Assembly: GCA_964624235.1 (NCBI GenBank)
Contig: CAZUXY010000021.1
Location: 1 to 64,000 of the forward strand
Length of the DNA: 64,000 nucleotides
Direction of reading: 5' to 3'
From: CAZUXY01 sp964624235
GTDB taxonomy: Bacteria; Spirochaetota; UBA4802; UBA5368
Position 1 is the stretch's first letter; the number at the start of each line of letters is the position of its first letter. The notes beneath the pieces are model-generated. The model ran no database searches, was not told where the DNA came from, and saw only the letters and a program-made list of their open reading frames with translations. Position numbers and translations under genes: made by a program. Below are positions 31,881 to 41,801 of the stretch, piece after piece.

Positions 31881-32597
31881 ATGAAAGATTACAGGAAACT
31901 TCTTAACATAAAGAATATACCCCGCCATGTCGCCATTATCATGGACGGAAACGGGCGTTGGGCGGAACGAAGAGCCCTCAGGAGGACCGAGGGACACCGC
32001 AGGGCGACAAAGGTCATTGAACCGCTGATGGATGCCGCAATGAATATCGGAATCTCGGTGGTTTCCCTCTACGCCTTTTCGACTGAAAACTGGTCCAGGC
32101 CCAGAGCCGAGGTCGCATTCCTGTGGAAACTGCTGGAAGATTTTTTCTCGTCCAATATCCCCAGGATAAAGCAAAAAGGCATTAAGTTGCGGCATTCGGG
32201 AAGCGTTGCGAGGCTCCCCGCATCGACCAGAAAGGTTATTGAACAATCGGTGCGGGAGACCGGCGGCAATAAGAAAATAGTTCTGAATATATGCCTCAAC
32301 TACGGCGGCCGCAGCGAAATCGTCGAGGCCGTCAACAGGTGGGCGGAAATGAAAAAACCCGGTGAAACTTTGACAGTGGAAAAAATGAACAGGTTTCTCT
32401 ATACCGCGGGTCTTACCGACGTAGACCTGTTGATTCGAACCAGCGGTGAACACCGTATCAGCAATTTTTTGCTGTGGCAGAGTGCTTACGCGGAACTGGT
32501 TTTTGTTAAAACCCTCTGGCCGGACTTCAGGCCGCACCATCTGTATAAATCGATTTATGAATATCAACAGCGCGAAAGGAGATTCGGCGGTTTATGA
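31881..32597 (+). CDS. uppS: Isoprenyl transferase (undecaprenyl diphosphate synthase)
   Basis: A 238-residue cis-prenyltransferase that extends farnesyl diphosphate with isopentenyl units to make the C55 lipid carrier for cell-wall and glycan synthesis. The catalytic signature IIMDGNGRWAERR holds Asp22. Other blocks are GHRRATK, YAFSTENWSRP and the C-terminal DLLIRTSGEHRISNFLLWQSAYAEL. It is cytoplasmic and membrane-associated. The stop overlaps the cdsA start by 4 bases. Confidence 0.95.
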   Translation: MKDYRKLLNIKNIPRHVAIIMDGNGRWAERRALRRTEGHRRATKVIEPLMDAAMNIGISVVSLYAFSTENWSRPRAEVAFLWKLLEDFFSSNIPRIKQKGIKLRHSGSVARLPASTRKVIEQSVRETGGNKKIVLNICLNYGGRSEIVEAVNRWAEMKKPGETLTVEKMNRFLYTAGLTDVDLLIRTSGEHRISNFLLWQSAYAELVFVKTLWPDFRPHHLYKSIYEYQQRERRFGGL

Positions 32598-33469
32598 GTG
32601 AAACTACAAAAAGAATACTGAGCGCGGTAATCGGACTGCCGGTGTATGTGTTTACCTTCGCCACCGACAGCTTTTATGCACTGCCCATCCTGGGGGCGTC
32701 ACTGATAATATCCCTGTCGTGTTTATACGAGTATTATATGATCTGCGATAAAGGCGAAGGGATGCGGCCGTTCGTACCCGCGGGGATGGCCATGGGGGTG
32801 CTGGTCAACCTGGTCGTGTATGTGTACGCGTTCAACAGGGTATATGGCTATAGCGACATCATCAACGGTTTTGACGTACGTTTTATTTTCGGCATTCTTG
32901 CCGTTGGGACGACGGTAATCGGCGCGATGCAGATATTTAAAAGGCCCATCGCGGGCGGTATCTATGCCATTGCGGTCACCGTTTTCGGTGTAGTGTTCTT
33001 TGTTTTTTCCGTATCCCATATCATGCTGCTCAAGTCGCTTAAAGACGGTTTCTACTATATATTTGTAGTGAATGCCATAGTAATGATCAACGATGCAGCC
33101 GCGTACTTCGGCGGCATCAGTTTCGGCAGGCACAAGGCCAATATAAAGGTCTCCCCGAACAAGTCATGGGAGGGGTATTTTACGGGTCTTTTTATGAGTA
33201 TTGTTTCCATGATGGTGGCGAATCTGATACTGGAGACCTTTTTCGGCAAGCAGTTGTTCGGCATGCTGGAGTCGGCCCTGCTGGGAATTGCCATGAGCAT
33301 CCTTGGCAATATAGGCGATCTTGTAGAATCGGCGGTGAAACGGGACGGTTCAACCAAGGACTCTGGTTCGATCATACCCGGTCATGGCGGGTTATGGGAC
33401 GTTTTTGACGCCCTGATCGTCGTATTTCCCCTCTTCTACTACTATCTGGTGTTAAAAGGGGTCCGGTAG
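32594..33469 (+). CDS. cdsA: Phosphatidate cytidylyltransferase
   Basis: A 291-residue polytopic membrane enzyme making CDP-diacylglycerol from phosphatidic acid and CTP, the branch point of phospholipid synthesis. About eight hydrophobic helices are visible. The family signature lies near the C-terminus: GNIGDLVESAVKRDGSTKDSG followed by IPGHGGLWDVFDALI, including the metal-binding aspartates. The KVSPNKSWEGYFTG segment is also conserved. It overlaps uppS by 4 bases and precedes dxr by 10. Confidence 0.95.
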   Translation: MSETTKRILSAVIGLPVYVFTFATDSFYALPILGASLIISLSCLYEYYMICDKGEGMRPFVPAGMAMGVLVNLVVYVYAFNRVYGYSDIINGFDVRFIFGILAVGTTVIGAMQIFKRPIAGGIYAIAVTVFGVVFFVFSVSHIMLLKSLKDGFYYIFVVNAIVMINDAAAYFGGISFGRHKANIKVSPNKSWEGYFTGLFMSIVSMMVANLILETFFGKQLFGMLESALLGIAMSILGNIGDLVESAVKRDGSTKDSGSIIPGHGGLWDVFDALIVVFPLFYYYLVLKGVR

Positions 33470-33479
33470 AAAACTTACA

Positions 33480-34640
33480 ATGCCCGCAAGCGTTACCATC
33501 TTCGGTTCAACCGGATCCATCGGAGTTTCCTCGCTCAGGGTGATCAGGAGCCTGGGGGAGCGTTTTTCCATCTACGGGTTGAGCTGTTTCAATAATCTCG
33601 ATGCGCTTGAACGGCAGATCAGGGAGTTTTCACCTGCTGTGGTGGCCGTGGGCGATACGGATGTCTGCACCGGGGACCGCTACCGCATGCTGGCTGCAAA
33701 TTTCCCGGACGTGGAATTCCTGGAAGGTGCCGAGGGGATTCTGGAACTTTCCCGCAGAAAGGTGGACACGGTCATATCCGCCATCGTCGGGGCCGCGGGG
33801 ATGATGCCCACCCTGGAGTCCATACCCCATACCAGGCGAATCGCCCTGGCAAACAAGGAAACCCTGGTGATGTCGGGGGAGATTATCGGCCGGTGTGTTC
33901 GTGAGCACGGCGTGGAACTGATCCCCGTGGACAGTGAACACAGCGCTGTTTTTACCCTCCTTGAGCACATGGAAAGGACCGACGTCGCCCGGATCATCCT
34001 TACGGCGTCGGGGGGCAGTCTCCGGGACCTCCCCCTGGAGGAACTGGAATACGCGAGTCCCGAAATGGCGCTTGCCCATCCGACATGGAACATGGGGAGC
34101 AAGATCACCGTGGATTCGGCTACACTGATGAACAAGGGGCTTGAGGTGATCGAGGCGCATTTTCTCTTCGATATGGAATATGATCGTATCAGTGTTTTGA
34201 TACATCCGGAAAGCATCATCCACTCGATGGTGGAAACCAGGGATGGAGGGGTACATGCCTATCTGAGCGTTACCGATATGGCGCTGCCCATACATAATGC
34301 CCTTCTTTATCCCGAAAAAGAGGAAAATCCTTTTGGGAAGCTGGACCTGCTTAAACACGGAGCGCTGACCTTCAGGGAATTTGAACCGGCCCGGTACCCG
34401 GCCCTGGAACTCTGTTATGAAGCGGGCAGGCAGGGCGGTACCATGCCGGCGGTATTGAACGCGGCGAACGAGACGGCGGTACGGAGATACCTGAACGGAG
34501 AAATAAGATTTACGGATATTGCGGGTATAGTAGAAAAGGTTATGGCGGTACATCGTTCCGATGATGACGCCGGCTTGAACGATATAATCAACGCTGATGC
34601 CTGGGCGCGTGCAGAGGCATACAGTATTACGCGAGGTTGA
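33480..34640 (+). CDS. dxr: 1-deoxy-D-xylulose-5-phosphate reductoisomerase
   Basis: A 386-residue enzyme making 2-C-methyl-D-erythritol 4-phosphate from DXP with NADPH, the committed MEP-pathway step. The N-terminal NADPH motif is FGSTGSIGVSSL, followed by ALANKETLVMSGE, the metal and substrate site PVDSEHSAVF, LTASGGSLRD and WNMGSKITVDSATLMNKGLEVIEA. All are intact. Together with ispG at 47.2 kb it shows the organism uses the MEP rather than the mevalonate route; the isoprenoids feed the upstream uppS product. Confidence 0.97.
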   Translation: MPASVTIFGSTGSIGVSSLRVIRSLGERFSIYGLSCFNNLDALERQIREFSPAVVAVGDTDVCTGDRYRMLAANFPDVEFLEGAEGILELSRRKVDTVISAIVGAAGMMPTLESIPHTRRIALANKETLVMSGEIIGRCVREHGVELIPVDSEHSAVFTLLEHMERTDVARIILTASGGSLRDLPLEELEYASPEMALAHPTWNMGSKITVDSATLMNKGLEVIEAHFLFDMEYDRISVLIHPESIIHSMVETRDGGVHAYLSVTDMALPIHNALLYPEKEENPFGKLDLLKHGALTFREFEPARYPALELCYEAGRQGGTMPAVLNAANETAVRRYLNGEIRFTDIAGIVEKVMAVHRSDDDAGLNDIINADAWARAEAYSITRG

Positions 34641-34641
34641 A

Positions 34642-36210
34642 ATGGCTACGTTAACGTATATAATAGCAGCGGTGGTTCTGCTGGGGCTTTGCATATTTGT
34701 GCATGAACTCGGCCACCTTCTGGGAGGAAGGATGGTCGGAATAAAGGCGAAGGTTTTTTCTATAGGTTACGGCAGGGGGGTGCTGAAGAAGAAAATCGGC
34801 GATACCACCTATCAGTTGACCCTGATACCCTTCGGCGGCTACTGCCAGTTTTACGGAGAAGACCCGTCCGAGGAGCGCGAAGGTAAATCCTATGAGTTTC
34901 TGACCGCTCATCCTTTCAAACGGATCGTCACGGTCATCATGGGTCCTCTGTTCAACCTGCTTTTCGGCATCATCCTTTTTTTCAGTATGAATCTGATAGG
35001 CTACAGTGTAGAAACCAGCAGGATATACATTCCTGAATATTTCACCACCGGCGACTATATCTCACCCGCCTATAAAGCCGGGTTGCGCAACGGTGACAGG
35101 ATTATAGGGATAAGCGGAAGAAAGATAACCGGATTTTCTGACATACAAAACGCTGTTGTTTTTTCCAACGGGAAGCCGCTCATGGTTAAAGTGCGGCGAA
35201 AAGACGATATCAGGGAATTTCAGGTGACCCCCCAGAAGTATTCCGAGAAAGGGTATTTCACCATCGGAGTGATGCCTTACGGAGAGAGGATCCTGGTGGT
35301 AAGGACGCTGGACATGGATGTGGCACAGCGTGCCGGACTGGAAGAAATGGACGAGATTTTGACGGTAAACGGAAAGAAGTTAGCCACACCCGGAGATTTC
35401 ACCGCTTTCATAAGGGCGCATGCGGACAGGAAAATAACCATGCAGATCATCAGGACCGGGCGCGAAAAAACGATTGAGGTAATTCCCCGGGTGCGGGAAC
35501 TGCTGACGATCAGGGATTTTACCGATCAGCGTTTCCCCGGTGAAAAAACCGAGATACACACCGATCGAATGGATCTGGTCAATAAAGCAATTGAAAAAAA
35601 GACCCTTGCAGTAAACGGAGTCACCGTGGCATCGTTCAATGAATTTAAAGGGATGCTTGAAAGAAACCGGAACAGGTTGATAACCTTACGTACCGCCGGA
35701 GGCACCTATACCGGTATCGCACGCTATGAAAAATTCGGTTTCATAGGCATCGAAACGGCCGTGGCCCCCGAAATGACTGAGGTCCGCTATGGAATTCCCG
35801 ATGGATTTGCAAAATCATTGATTGATCCTTATCGTTTCGTTATGATGAACCTGAAGGGAATGGGAATGCTGTTTACGGGCAAGCTCGACGTCAGGGAGAA
35901 TCTCTCCGGTCCCATAAGAATAGCCAAGATCGCGGGCGATACCGCATATTACAGGGGAATTTCGGCCTTCATCATTCTCATGGCGAAGATATCGATAATA
36001 CTGATGGTGATGAACCTGCTGCCCATTCCCGCCGTAGATGGAAGCTATATCATCTTTTTTCTTTACGAAGCCCTCAAGGGGAAACCTATAAACGAGAAAA
36101 TTCTGGAACGCATCCAGTATGTGGGCATAGTGATACTGATAGTGCTCGGGGTCTTCGTGGTGTTCAACGATCTCAGCTTTCTGCCGTTTTTCCAGAAATT
36201 CTTTGAATAA
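34642..36210 (+). CDS. rseP: Site-2 zinc metalloprotease RseP
   Basis: An intramembrane M50 protease of 522 residues. I start it at ATG 34642, where a GAGG site lies 6 bases upstream; the frame extends back into dxr to 34597 without a ribosome site. The first helix carries the zinc motif HELGH (residues 21-25). Two PDZ-like domains follow in the periplasmic loop (around GLRNGDRIIGISGRKI and GLEEMDEILTVNGKKL), and the C-terminal NLLPIPAVDGS motif supplies the third zinc ligand. It cleaves membrane-bound anti-sigma factors or signal peptides. It ends the operon and meets the sensor-kinase gene tail to tail after 13 bases. Confidence 0.94.
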   Translation: MATLTYIIAAVVLLGLCIFVHELGHLLGGRMVGIKAKVFSIGYGRGVLKKKIGDTTYQLTLIPFGGYCQFYGEDPSEEREGKSYEFLTAHPFKRIVTVIMGPLFNLLFGIILFFSMNLIGYSVETSRIYIPEYFTTGDYISPAYKAGLRNGDRIIGISGRKITGFSDIQNAVVFSNGKPLMVKVRRKDDIREFQVTPQKYSEKGYFTIGVMPYGERILVVRTLDMDVAQRAGLEEMDEILTVNGKKLATPGDFTAFIRAHADRKITMQIIRTGREKTIEVIPRVRELLTIRDFTDQRFPGEKTEIHTDRMDLVNKAIEKKTLAVNGVTVASFNEFKGMLERNRNRLITLRTAGGTYTGIARYEKFGFIGIETAVAPEMTEVRYGIPDGFAKSLIDPYRFVMMNLKGMGMLFTGKLDVRENLSGPIRIAKIAGDTAYYRGISAFIILMAKISIILMVMNLLPIPAVDGSYIIFFLYEALKGKPINEKILERIQYVGIVILIVLGVFVVFNDLSFLPFFQKFFE

Positions 36211-36223
36211 ACACAACGGGTTT

Positions 36224-38998
36224 CTATCCGCGCCTGTTGAAGGTAAGTATGAAACGGGTCCCGCTGTCCCGTTCTGTAGAGACGGTGCCCCTGAGTTGTT
36301 CCTCTATAAGGATGTGTACCAGGTTAAGTCCCAGGGACTTGCTTTTCCGGGGGTCGATGGAATCGGGTAGACCGATACCATTGTCCTCGACTGATATACG
36401 TACTTCGTTCGACGATTCAGAGAAGGTGATTTTTATTTCCCCGCCGTCGGAGGTTCCAGCCGGGTAGGCATGTTTCAGCGCATTGCTGATGAGTTCGTTC
36501 ACGGCAAGGCCGGCGGGGATGGCCTCATCGATGGAAAGCCAGACCGGAGCGGTTTCGACTTTTATGCTTGTTTTCATCAAATCAACTCCATATATCCCGC
36601 TGAGCTGCTGAGTAAGGGAAAGCACATAATCGGCAAAATCGATGCCCGAGAGTGATTTTGACTGATACAGCTTCTCGTGAATTGTCGCCATTGCCTGGAT
36701 GCGGTTTTTGGATTCCTCCAGTTCCTGAACGGCTTCAACGGTGTTTATTCGCTGAATCTGCAGGTTCAAGAGGCTCGTGATGATCTGCAGGTTGTTCTTG
36801 ACCCGGTGATGGATCTCTTTCAGCAACGTTTCCTTTTCCCTGAGGGATTTTCTATTCTCATTTTCCATAAGGCGCCGTTTGGTCTCTTCCCGTTCCTTCC
36901 TCATTTGCGAATCCAGCACGGGCGCGATGAAGTTTGCGATCCCTTCGAGCAGGGTAATGTCATGGCTGGTGTATTCGAATGTCTTGTTGGCAACAGCGAA
37001 AAGTCCGATTACCGATTCCCGGAAGATTATGGGTACCGACAAAGCGCGTTGTATGGGTATACGGCCTTCGGGAACAGGAAGAGGTGTATTGGATACACAG
37101 GTGACCATCTCTTTGACGGATTTCCCCCAGAGTCCATCCAGTTCCGACGTTGGGAACCGGATGGTTTTCTCCTTTCCTTCCTCCCGTCCCCAACCCTCTG
37201 GGGTGATGGAGGGAATGACCAGATTACCCTCCTCATCGATCAGGCCGAAGAACCCGTTGGGACTTTCCAGCGACGACATTACGATCGAGAGGACATTCCC
37301 ATACAGTTTGTCATCATGTACCGAGAGGAATTCCTGGAAAATGGCACTCGCAATTCTCACTGTGTCTTCAGCCTGCTTTTTTTCGGTGATGTCTTCCAGG
37401 AAGGCCAGTATTGCGGGGCCGTCGTCCAAGTTCAGGTAACGAACGGTGATATGGTAAAAAAAACGTGTTCCATCCTTGCGCATCCCCACTGAGTCATAGA
37501 CGCCGGGGACCTCTTCCCCGGCCATACGCCGCCGGTTCAGTTCGCGGATGGCCTCGCGTCTCTCGGGGGCGACATGCTCCGCCCTGGACTTCCCCATGAT
37601 CTCATCGAGGGAATCGTGGCCTGTGAGTTTCAGGTAGGCGTTGTTGGCGTATATGATCTTCCAGTCCCTGATGAGAACGATTGCTATGGGTGATGACTCG
37701 ATAAGGGTGCGATATCGTTCGGCGTAATGTTTTTTCTCGGAAATGTCGTCGAACACGACGGCGAAATATTTTTCCATGGGGCGATAGACAACGATATCAA
37801 ACCATTTTCCCAGAGATGCAGAGTAATTCTCAAATCTGACCGGTTCGCCTTCCATCACCACCTTCCCGCAGGTGTCGATCAAGTACTGTTCAATATCCGG
37901 CTGGATTTCCTTAATGGTCTTCCCAATAATGTCCCTGCCCAGTCCCGTCAGTTCCTGGAAGGCGGGATTGATATCGATAAACCTGAAGTCGACGGGGACC
38001 CCCGCGTCATTAAAAAGCATTTCGTGGAGTGCGTAACCGTTGATCATTCGGTTGAAAAGGGAGTGGTAACGTAATTCGCTTTCCCTGATGCAGGTATGGG
38101 CGCCGGTCAGTTCCTGCTGCTTGCGCAGAAGTGCTTCGTTGGTGGCTTCGATCTCTTCCATGGCCGCCTGCAGTTCCTCGTTGACGAACTGTAACTCCTC
38201 GTTTTTCGACCTCAGTAACGACTGGATTTTCTCCCTTTCGGTTATGTCTTCTATTACGGCGACCACCATTTCAATTTTCCCCTCCTCATTGAAAAACGGA
38301 GACGCATTTATCGAAAGGAATATGGTTTGTCCATCGGGCCTGCGCACGGCGTGGCGTACATCCCTGACGGGTTTGGCCGATTCCAGCACACGCGTGAACG
38401 GAAGATCCTCGTCCGGAAAGGGATTCCCGTTGAGGTCGGTTATAGTCCACCCGGGGTCGTTGTAATTCCTTCCGTGCATCGTATCGCGTGATATTCCCAG
38501 TACCTGTTCCGCCTGCGGATTTGCGTAGATGATTTTACCTGCAAGGTCGAGCACCGTAATTGCCGAGGGGCTCGTTTCCGCTATGCTACGCATCAGTGAT
38601 CGCTCTCGGTTCGTAATGCTTTTTTCGTGATACCTGTCGATCGCCGCGTTTATGACGTTTGCAGGGTCCTGGTCAGTAAACGGATCGAAAAACCGGACAT
38701 CGCGCGGGTGCTTTTTTGTCTTGTGCGGTGTGTTCTTTCCCGCGCGGGTGCTTTTAAAGATTACCGGGACGTCGGGGAGTTTCCCGATCTTCGGCGTGAG
38801 GCCGGTTGCGTTGTTGAGGTGTGACGGGTCCAGATCAGCGATGATTATATCGGGGGGGCAGGTGTTCGATATTCTAACGGCTTCTTCGGCATTAGATGCC
38901 GTACCGCACACATGGTATCCCAGGGATTCGAGAACCCCGGCAAACTCGCGCGCCGACGCCCCTTCATTTGTTATCAGTAAAACGGATTTTTTATCCAT
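36224..38998 (-). CDS. Sensor histidine kinase with degenerate receiver, three PAS domains and GAF domain
   Basis: A 924-residue soluble kinase. Order: receiver-like domain (1-125), PAS (about 133-253), coiled coil (255-305), PAS (305-425), PAS (428-545), GAF (about 550-700), a second helical linker, then a HisKA_2 dimerisation domain with His730 in LLKEIHHRVKNNLQ and an ATPase domain with NELISNALKHA and DNGIGLP. HisKA_2 kinases often signal to response regulators of the AmiR or PhyR type. The receiver keeps Asp55 but has Asn11/Glu12 instead of the acidic pair and Asp105 in place of the conserved lysine, so it may not be phosphorylated. No transmembrane segment, so the signal is intracellular. 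No cognate regulator is adjacent. Confidence 0.9.
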   Translation of the reverse strand: MDKKSVLLITNEGASAREFAGVLESLGYHVCGTASNAEEAVRISNTCPPDIIIADLDPSHLNNATGLTPKIGKLPDVPVIFKSTRAGKNTPHKTKKHPRDVRFFDPFTDQDPANVINAAIDRYHEKSITNRERSLMRSIAETSPSAITVLDLAGKIIYANPQAEQVLGISRDTMHGRNYNDPGWTITDLNGNPFPDEDLPFTRVLESAKPVRDVRHAVRRPDGQTIFLSINASPFFNEEGKIEMVVAVIEDITEREKIQSLLRSKNEELQFVNEELQAAMEEIEATNEALLRKQQELTGAHTCIRESELRYHSLFNRMINGYALHEMLFNDAGVPVDFRFIDINPAFQELTGLGRDIIGKTIKEIQPDIEQYLIDTCGKVVMEGEPVRFENYSASLGKWFDIVVYRPMEKYFAVVFDDISEKKHYAERYRTLIESSPIAIVLIRDWKIIYANNAYLKLTGHDSLDEIMGKSRAEHVAPERREAIRELNRRRMAGEEVPGVYDSVGMRKDGTRFFYHITVRYLNLDDGPAILAFLEDITEKKQAEDTVRIASAIFQEFLSVHDDKLYGNVLSIVMSSLESPNGFFGLIDEEGNLVIPSITPEGWGREEGKEKTIRFPTSELDGLWGKSVKEMVTCVSNTPLPVPEGRIPIQRALSVPIIFRESVIGLFAVANKTFEYTSHDITLLEGIANFIAPVLDSQMRKEREETKRRLMENENRKSLREKETLLKEIHHRVKNNLQIITSLLNLQIQRINTVEAVQELEESKNRIQAMATIHEKLYQSKSLSGIDFADYVLSLTQQLSGIYGVDLMKTSIKVETAPVWLSIDEAIPAGLAVNELISNALKHAYPAGTSDGGEIKITFSESSNEVRISVEDNGIGLPDSIDPRKSKSLGLNLVHILIEEQLRGTVSTERDSGTRFILTFNRRG

Positions 38999-39328
38999 GG
39001 TTTCCTGACACTTGACTTAACATCTACGCTTTCTGCGGCACCATACGTCCGGACAAAATGGAGGTGATAGTGTGTATCGGCATACTTAAAAAATACACAA
39101 CATTCAACAACTTTTCAGTTTCGGCACACGATTAACGCCATACACGTGTCTATAGGGTGAGATTTTATTTGTATCCGTCACGTTGCTTTTTTCATTGATT
39201 TACCACCCGTAATGCCTGTATCTTTGCAGGCAGGAGGGTGAAGTTCCGGATGAGTCTCTCTCCTATCAGTACTGTCCGATTGTGTGTCCGGTCTCCATTC
39301 CTCGAATGAATTATTCAAGGAGGACATC

Positions 39329-40951
39329 ATGTCGCTCCCCAACAGGGCAAACCCTTATGCGTTCGACGACTATCTCAAATGGCGTGAGGAGGTTGATTAC
39401 TACGCCGGTGACGGTTTTATTCAGGATGTCGCTCGTCATTTCGCGGGAAAGGATTTTCCCGTCGTTGACGCGGAGGCCAGAAGGATTTCCGTCAAGGCCT
39501 CATCCCGATGGCGGAAAATTTCCGACGAAATCGCCCGTCCCGATAAACGCCCCTTCATGATGCATTACGACGGGCATAACCACCGGATCGACCGCATCGT
39601 CAGGCCGGTGGAAACCGAGATCATGGAAAGAGAGATTTTCGCAGAGGGACTCTTCTCGAAAAAAACCGGTCCCTGGACCCGGCTGGTCAAAATGTACCTT
39701 ATCTACCAGAACGGCGAGTCCTGCATCAGCTGCCCCGTGGTGTGTACGGAGGGACTGGTGGTGCTCCTTGAAAAATTCGCCGACACTCCCGAATTAAAGC
39801 ACATACTCGCCCACTGCAAGGAGGGCATCAACGGCAACTACGCCATCGGTTCACAGTTTCTCTCGGAAATACAGGGGGGATCGGACGTGCCGGCCAATGT
39901 TCTGGAAGCGGTAAATGAAAATAACACCTGGCGCCTTTACGGCACGAAGTTCTTCTGCTCGGCGGCTCATGCGGATTATGCCGTGGTTACGGCAAAACCC
40001 TTTGGCTCGGAAAAGGTGGCCCTTTTTGTGGTTCCTTCCTGGCTGCCGGGCGATAAAGAAAAGGAGATACGCAACGGGTATACCATTGACCGTATTAAAT
40101 GGAAGATGGGCACCAGTGAACTCCCCACCGCCGAAATCAGCTACAACGGCGCTCTCGCCTATCCGGTTGGTCCCCTGGACAGGGGTGTGGCCAACGTGGT
40201 GGGTATAGTGCTTACCCTTTCCCGGCTCACGGTGGGACTTTCTTCAGCGGCATTCATGACCCGGGCCGTGCGCGAGGCGAAAAAATACGCGGAATTCCGC
40301 GAGGCCTTCGGACTGAAAATCGGCCTGTTTCCCATGCTGGCTGTACAGCTCGAGACGATGGACCGGTACGCAAAAAGAAGCACTGCCGCGTCTTTTCGTA
40401 TTTACCGGGATTTCCTGGAACTGGAGGGAGGGCTTAAAGGGGGGCTTGGCGCCGATGAGCCCCCGGCACTGAGAAAACGGCGTTTCAACGTGAGGGAGCT
40501 CATCATGCTGCAGAAAATAACGGCGGCATGGGACGCGACCGACGTGATACGCAGGGCCATGTCGGTCTTCGGGGGGCATGGTGTTATAGAAGACTTTTCA
40601 TCCCTTCCCCGCGTATACCGCGATTCCGCCGTCAACGAGCTGTGGGAAGGTCCCCGCAACGTGCTCCTCACCCAGATGCACCGGGACTTCCAGCGCGCCT
40701 CCGAATGGTACAGCCCCTCGGAATTCGTGGCTAATATCCTGCCCGACGCTGACGGAGTCCTCGTAAGGGAGCTTTCTGATGAGATGACGGAACTGGTCGC
40801 GCATCCCGACCTGTTCCATATGGACGAAAAAACCCTGGAAGTATGTGAACGATGGGACGGGTTTTGTCATCGTTTGTGCCATGCCTATCAGGATGCGGCA
40901 TTGCGGGAGGTCGTTGAAAACCGGAAGCACGAAAAGGTTCCGGCGGGGTGA
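39329..40951 (+). CDS. Acyl-CoA dehydrogenase family protein (AidB-like)
   Basis: A flavoprotein of about 540 residues. The start at 39329 has an AGGAGG site directly upstream; the frame opens earlier at 39284 but without support. Motifs of the ACAD fold are GSQFLSEIQGGSDVPANVLEA (FAD/substrate loop), FGLKIGLFPMLAVQLE and the C-terminal FGGHGVIEDFSSLPRVYRDSAVNELWEGPRNV. The long form and the RDSAVNELWEGPRNVLL block resemble the AidB/large ACAD group rather than short-chain enzymes. True AidB binds DNA; the sequence does not settle whether this one acts on acyl-CoA. It is convergent with the Crp/Fnr gene 4 bases away. Confidence 0.85.
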   Translation: MSLPNRANPYAFDDYLKWREEVDYYAGDGFIQDVARHFAGKDFPVVDAEARRISVKASSRWRKISDEIARPDKRPFMMHYDGHNHRIDRIVRPVETEIMEREIFAEGLFSKKTGPWTRLVKMYLIYQNGESCISCPVVCTEGLVVLLEKFADTPELKHILAHCKEGINGNYAIGSQFLSEIQGGSDVPANVLEAVNENNTWRLYGTKFFCSAAHADYAVVTAKPFGSEKVALFVVPSWLPGDKEKEIRNGYTIDRIKWKMGTSELPTAEISYNGALAYPVGPLDRGVANVVGIVLTLSRLTVGLSSAAFMTRAVREAKKYAEFREAFGLKIGLFPMLAVQLETMDRYAKRSTAASFRIYRDFLELEGGLKGGLGADEPPALRKRRFNVRELIMLQKITAAWDATDVIRRAMSVFGGHGVIEDFSSLPRVYRDSAVNELWEGPRNVLLTQMHRDFQRASEWYSPSEFVANILPDADGVLVRELSDEMTELVAHPDLFHMDEKTLEVCERWDGFCHRLCHAYQDAALREVVENRKHEKVPAG

Positions 40952-40955
40952 GTGT

Positions 40956-41612
40956 TCATTCCCCGGAAAAGCCTTCCCAGAAGCCCGCGGCGATCTCCAG
41001 CGTGTTTCTCTCCCATCGGATAACGCCCCGTCTGGTGAGCCTCAGGATCATGCGGGAGAAGGTTTCCGGGATGGTGCCTATTGCCGAGGCGATCTCCTTT
41101 TTGGGGATCGTGATCTCGTAGAAGGTGCGGCGGCCGTAGCGGTCCGACAGGAAGCGGAAAAACCTCTCTTCCACGTCAAAGGAACTCAGGTAGTGGATGC
41201 GGTGTGACAGATAGCGCATCTTCGTGAAGAGGGAACGTATGAATTCATCCCGAAAATGGGCGCTGTTCAGCAGTGAGAGAAAAGCGTTACGGGGAAAAAG
41301 AAAAAGTTCCGACGGGGCTATGGTCATAGCGCTTACCGGATAGAGGTCCGATTCGAAGAGTATCACCTCACCGAATATTTCTCCCGGCGCGATCAGCCTG
41401 ATTACCGCCTCTTTGCCGTCCTCCGTACTTTTATAGAGCTTCACCATTCCCCGGATCAGCATGAAAAAAACATCACCCCGCTCCTCTTCGTGAAAGATCA
41501 GGGTGTTTTCGGGCTTGTGTACGGCCCGGCCTATGGAGGCGACCTCTTTCAAAGATTCCCCGCTGAGGTTTTCAAAGAGTTCCGATTTTTTCAGTTCGTT
41601 GAGTATACCCAT
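40956..41612 (-). CDS. Crp/Fnr-family transcriptional regulator
   Basis: A 218-residue regulator. The N-terminal cyclic-nucleotide-binding-like barrel covers about 10-120 (EERGDVFFMLIRGMVKLYK, APGEIFGEVILFES). A long dimerisation helix follows, then a winged helix (about 150-215) with KKEIASAIGTIPETFSRMILRLTRRGVI. The sequence has no cysteine at all, so it is not an Fe-S FNR; the effector is unknown. It is divergent from the aminotransferase-permease group, which it probably controls. Confidence 0.88.
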   Translation of the reverse strand: MGILNELKKSELFENLSGESLKEVASIGRAVHKPENTLIFHEEERGDVFFMLIRGMVKLYKSTEDGKEAVIRLIAPGEIFGEVILFESDLYPVSAMTIAPSELFLFPRNAFLSLLNSAHFRDEFIRSLFTKMRYLSHRIHYLSSFDVEERFFRFLSDRYGRRTFYEITIPKKEIASAIGTIPETFSRMILRLTRRGVIRWERNTLEIAAGFWEGFSGE

Positions 41613-41713
41613 AGACGTTATCCTTTCCCCGCGTGCGGGAATTCAGCATAGTAATAACACCGGCGCCGGTAAATTACTTTTTAAAAGCGGCGGCGGAGCT
41701 TTTTGTAATAGTG

Positions 41714-41741
41714 TTGACACCGCATCGGTTTTAACTATTAT
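41714..41741 (+). promoter_or_regulatory. Sigma-70-type promoter for the aminotransferase operon
   Basis: TTGACA at 41714-41719 and TATTAT at 41736-41741, spacer 16. Both boxes are near-consensus. It lies about 100 bases upstream of the divergent regulator and 60 bases before the aminotransferase start. Confidence 0.65.
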
Positions 41742-41801
41742 AAAAGAGAGTATTTTTCCTGCCGGTACTCGGCATACCAACATTCTCCCCGGAGGTTAGC
41801 C

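Noticed and set aside
33630..34694. A 354-codon minus-strand frame antisense to dxr
   Set aside because: Shadow of dxr; the translated sequence is rich in His/Arg low-complexity and matches nothing.
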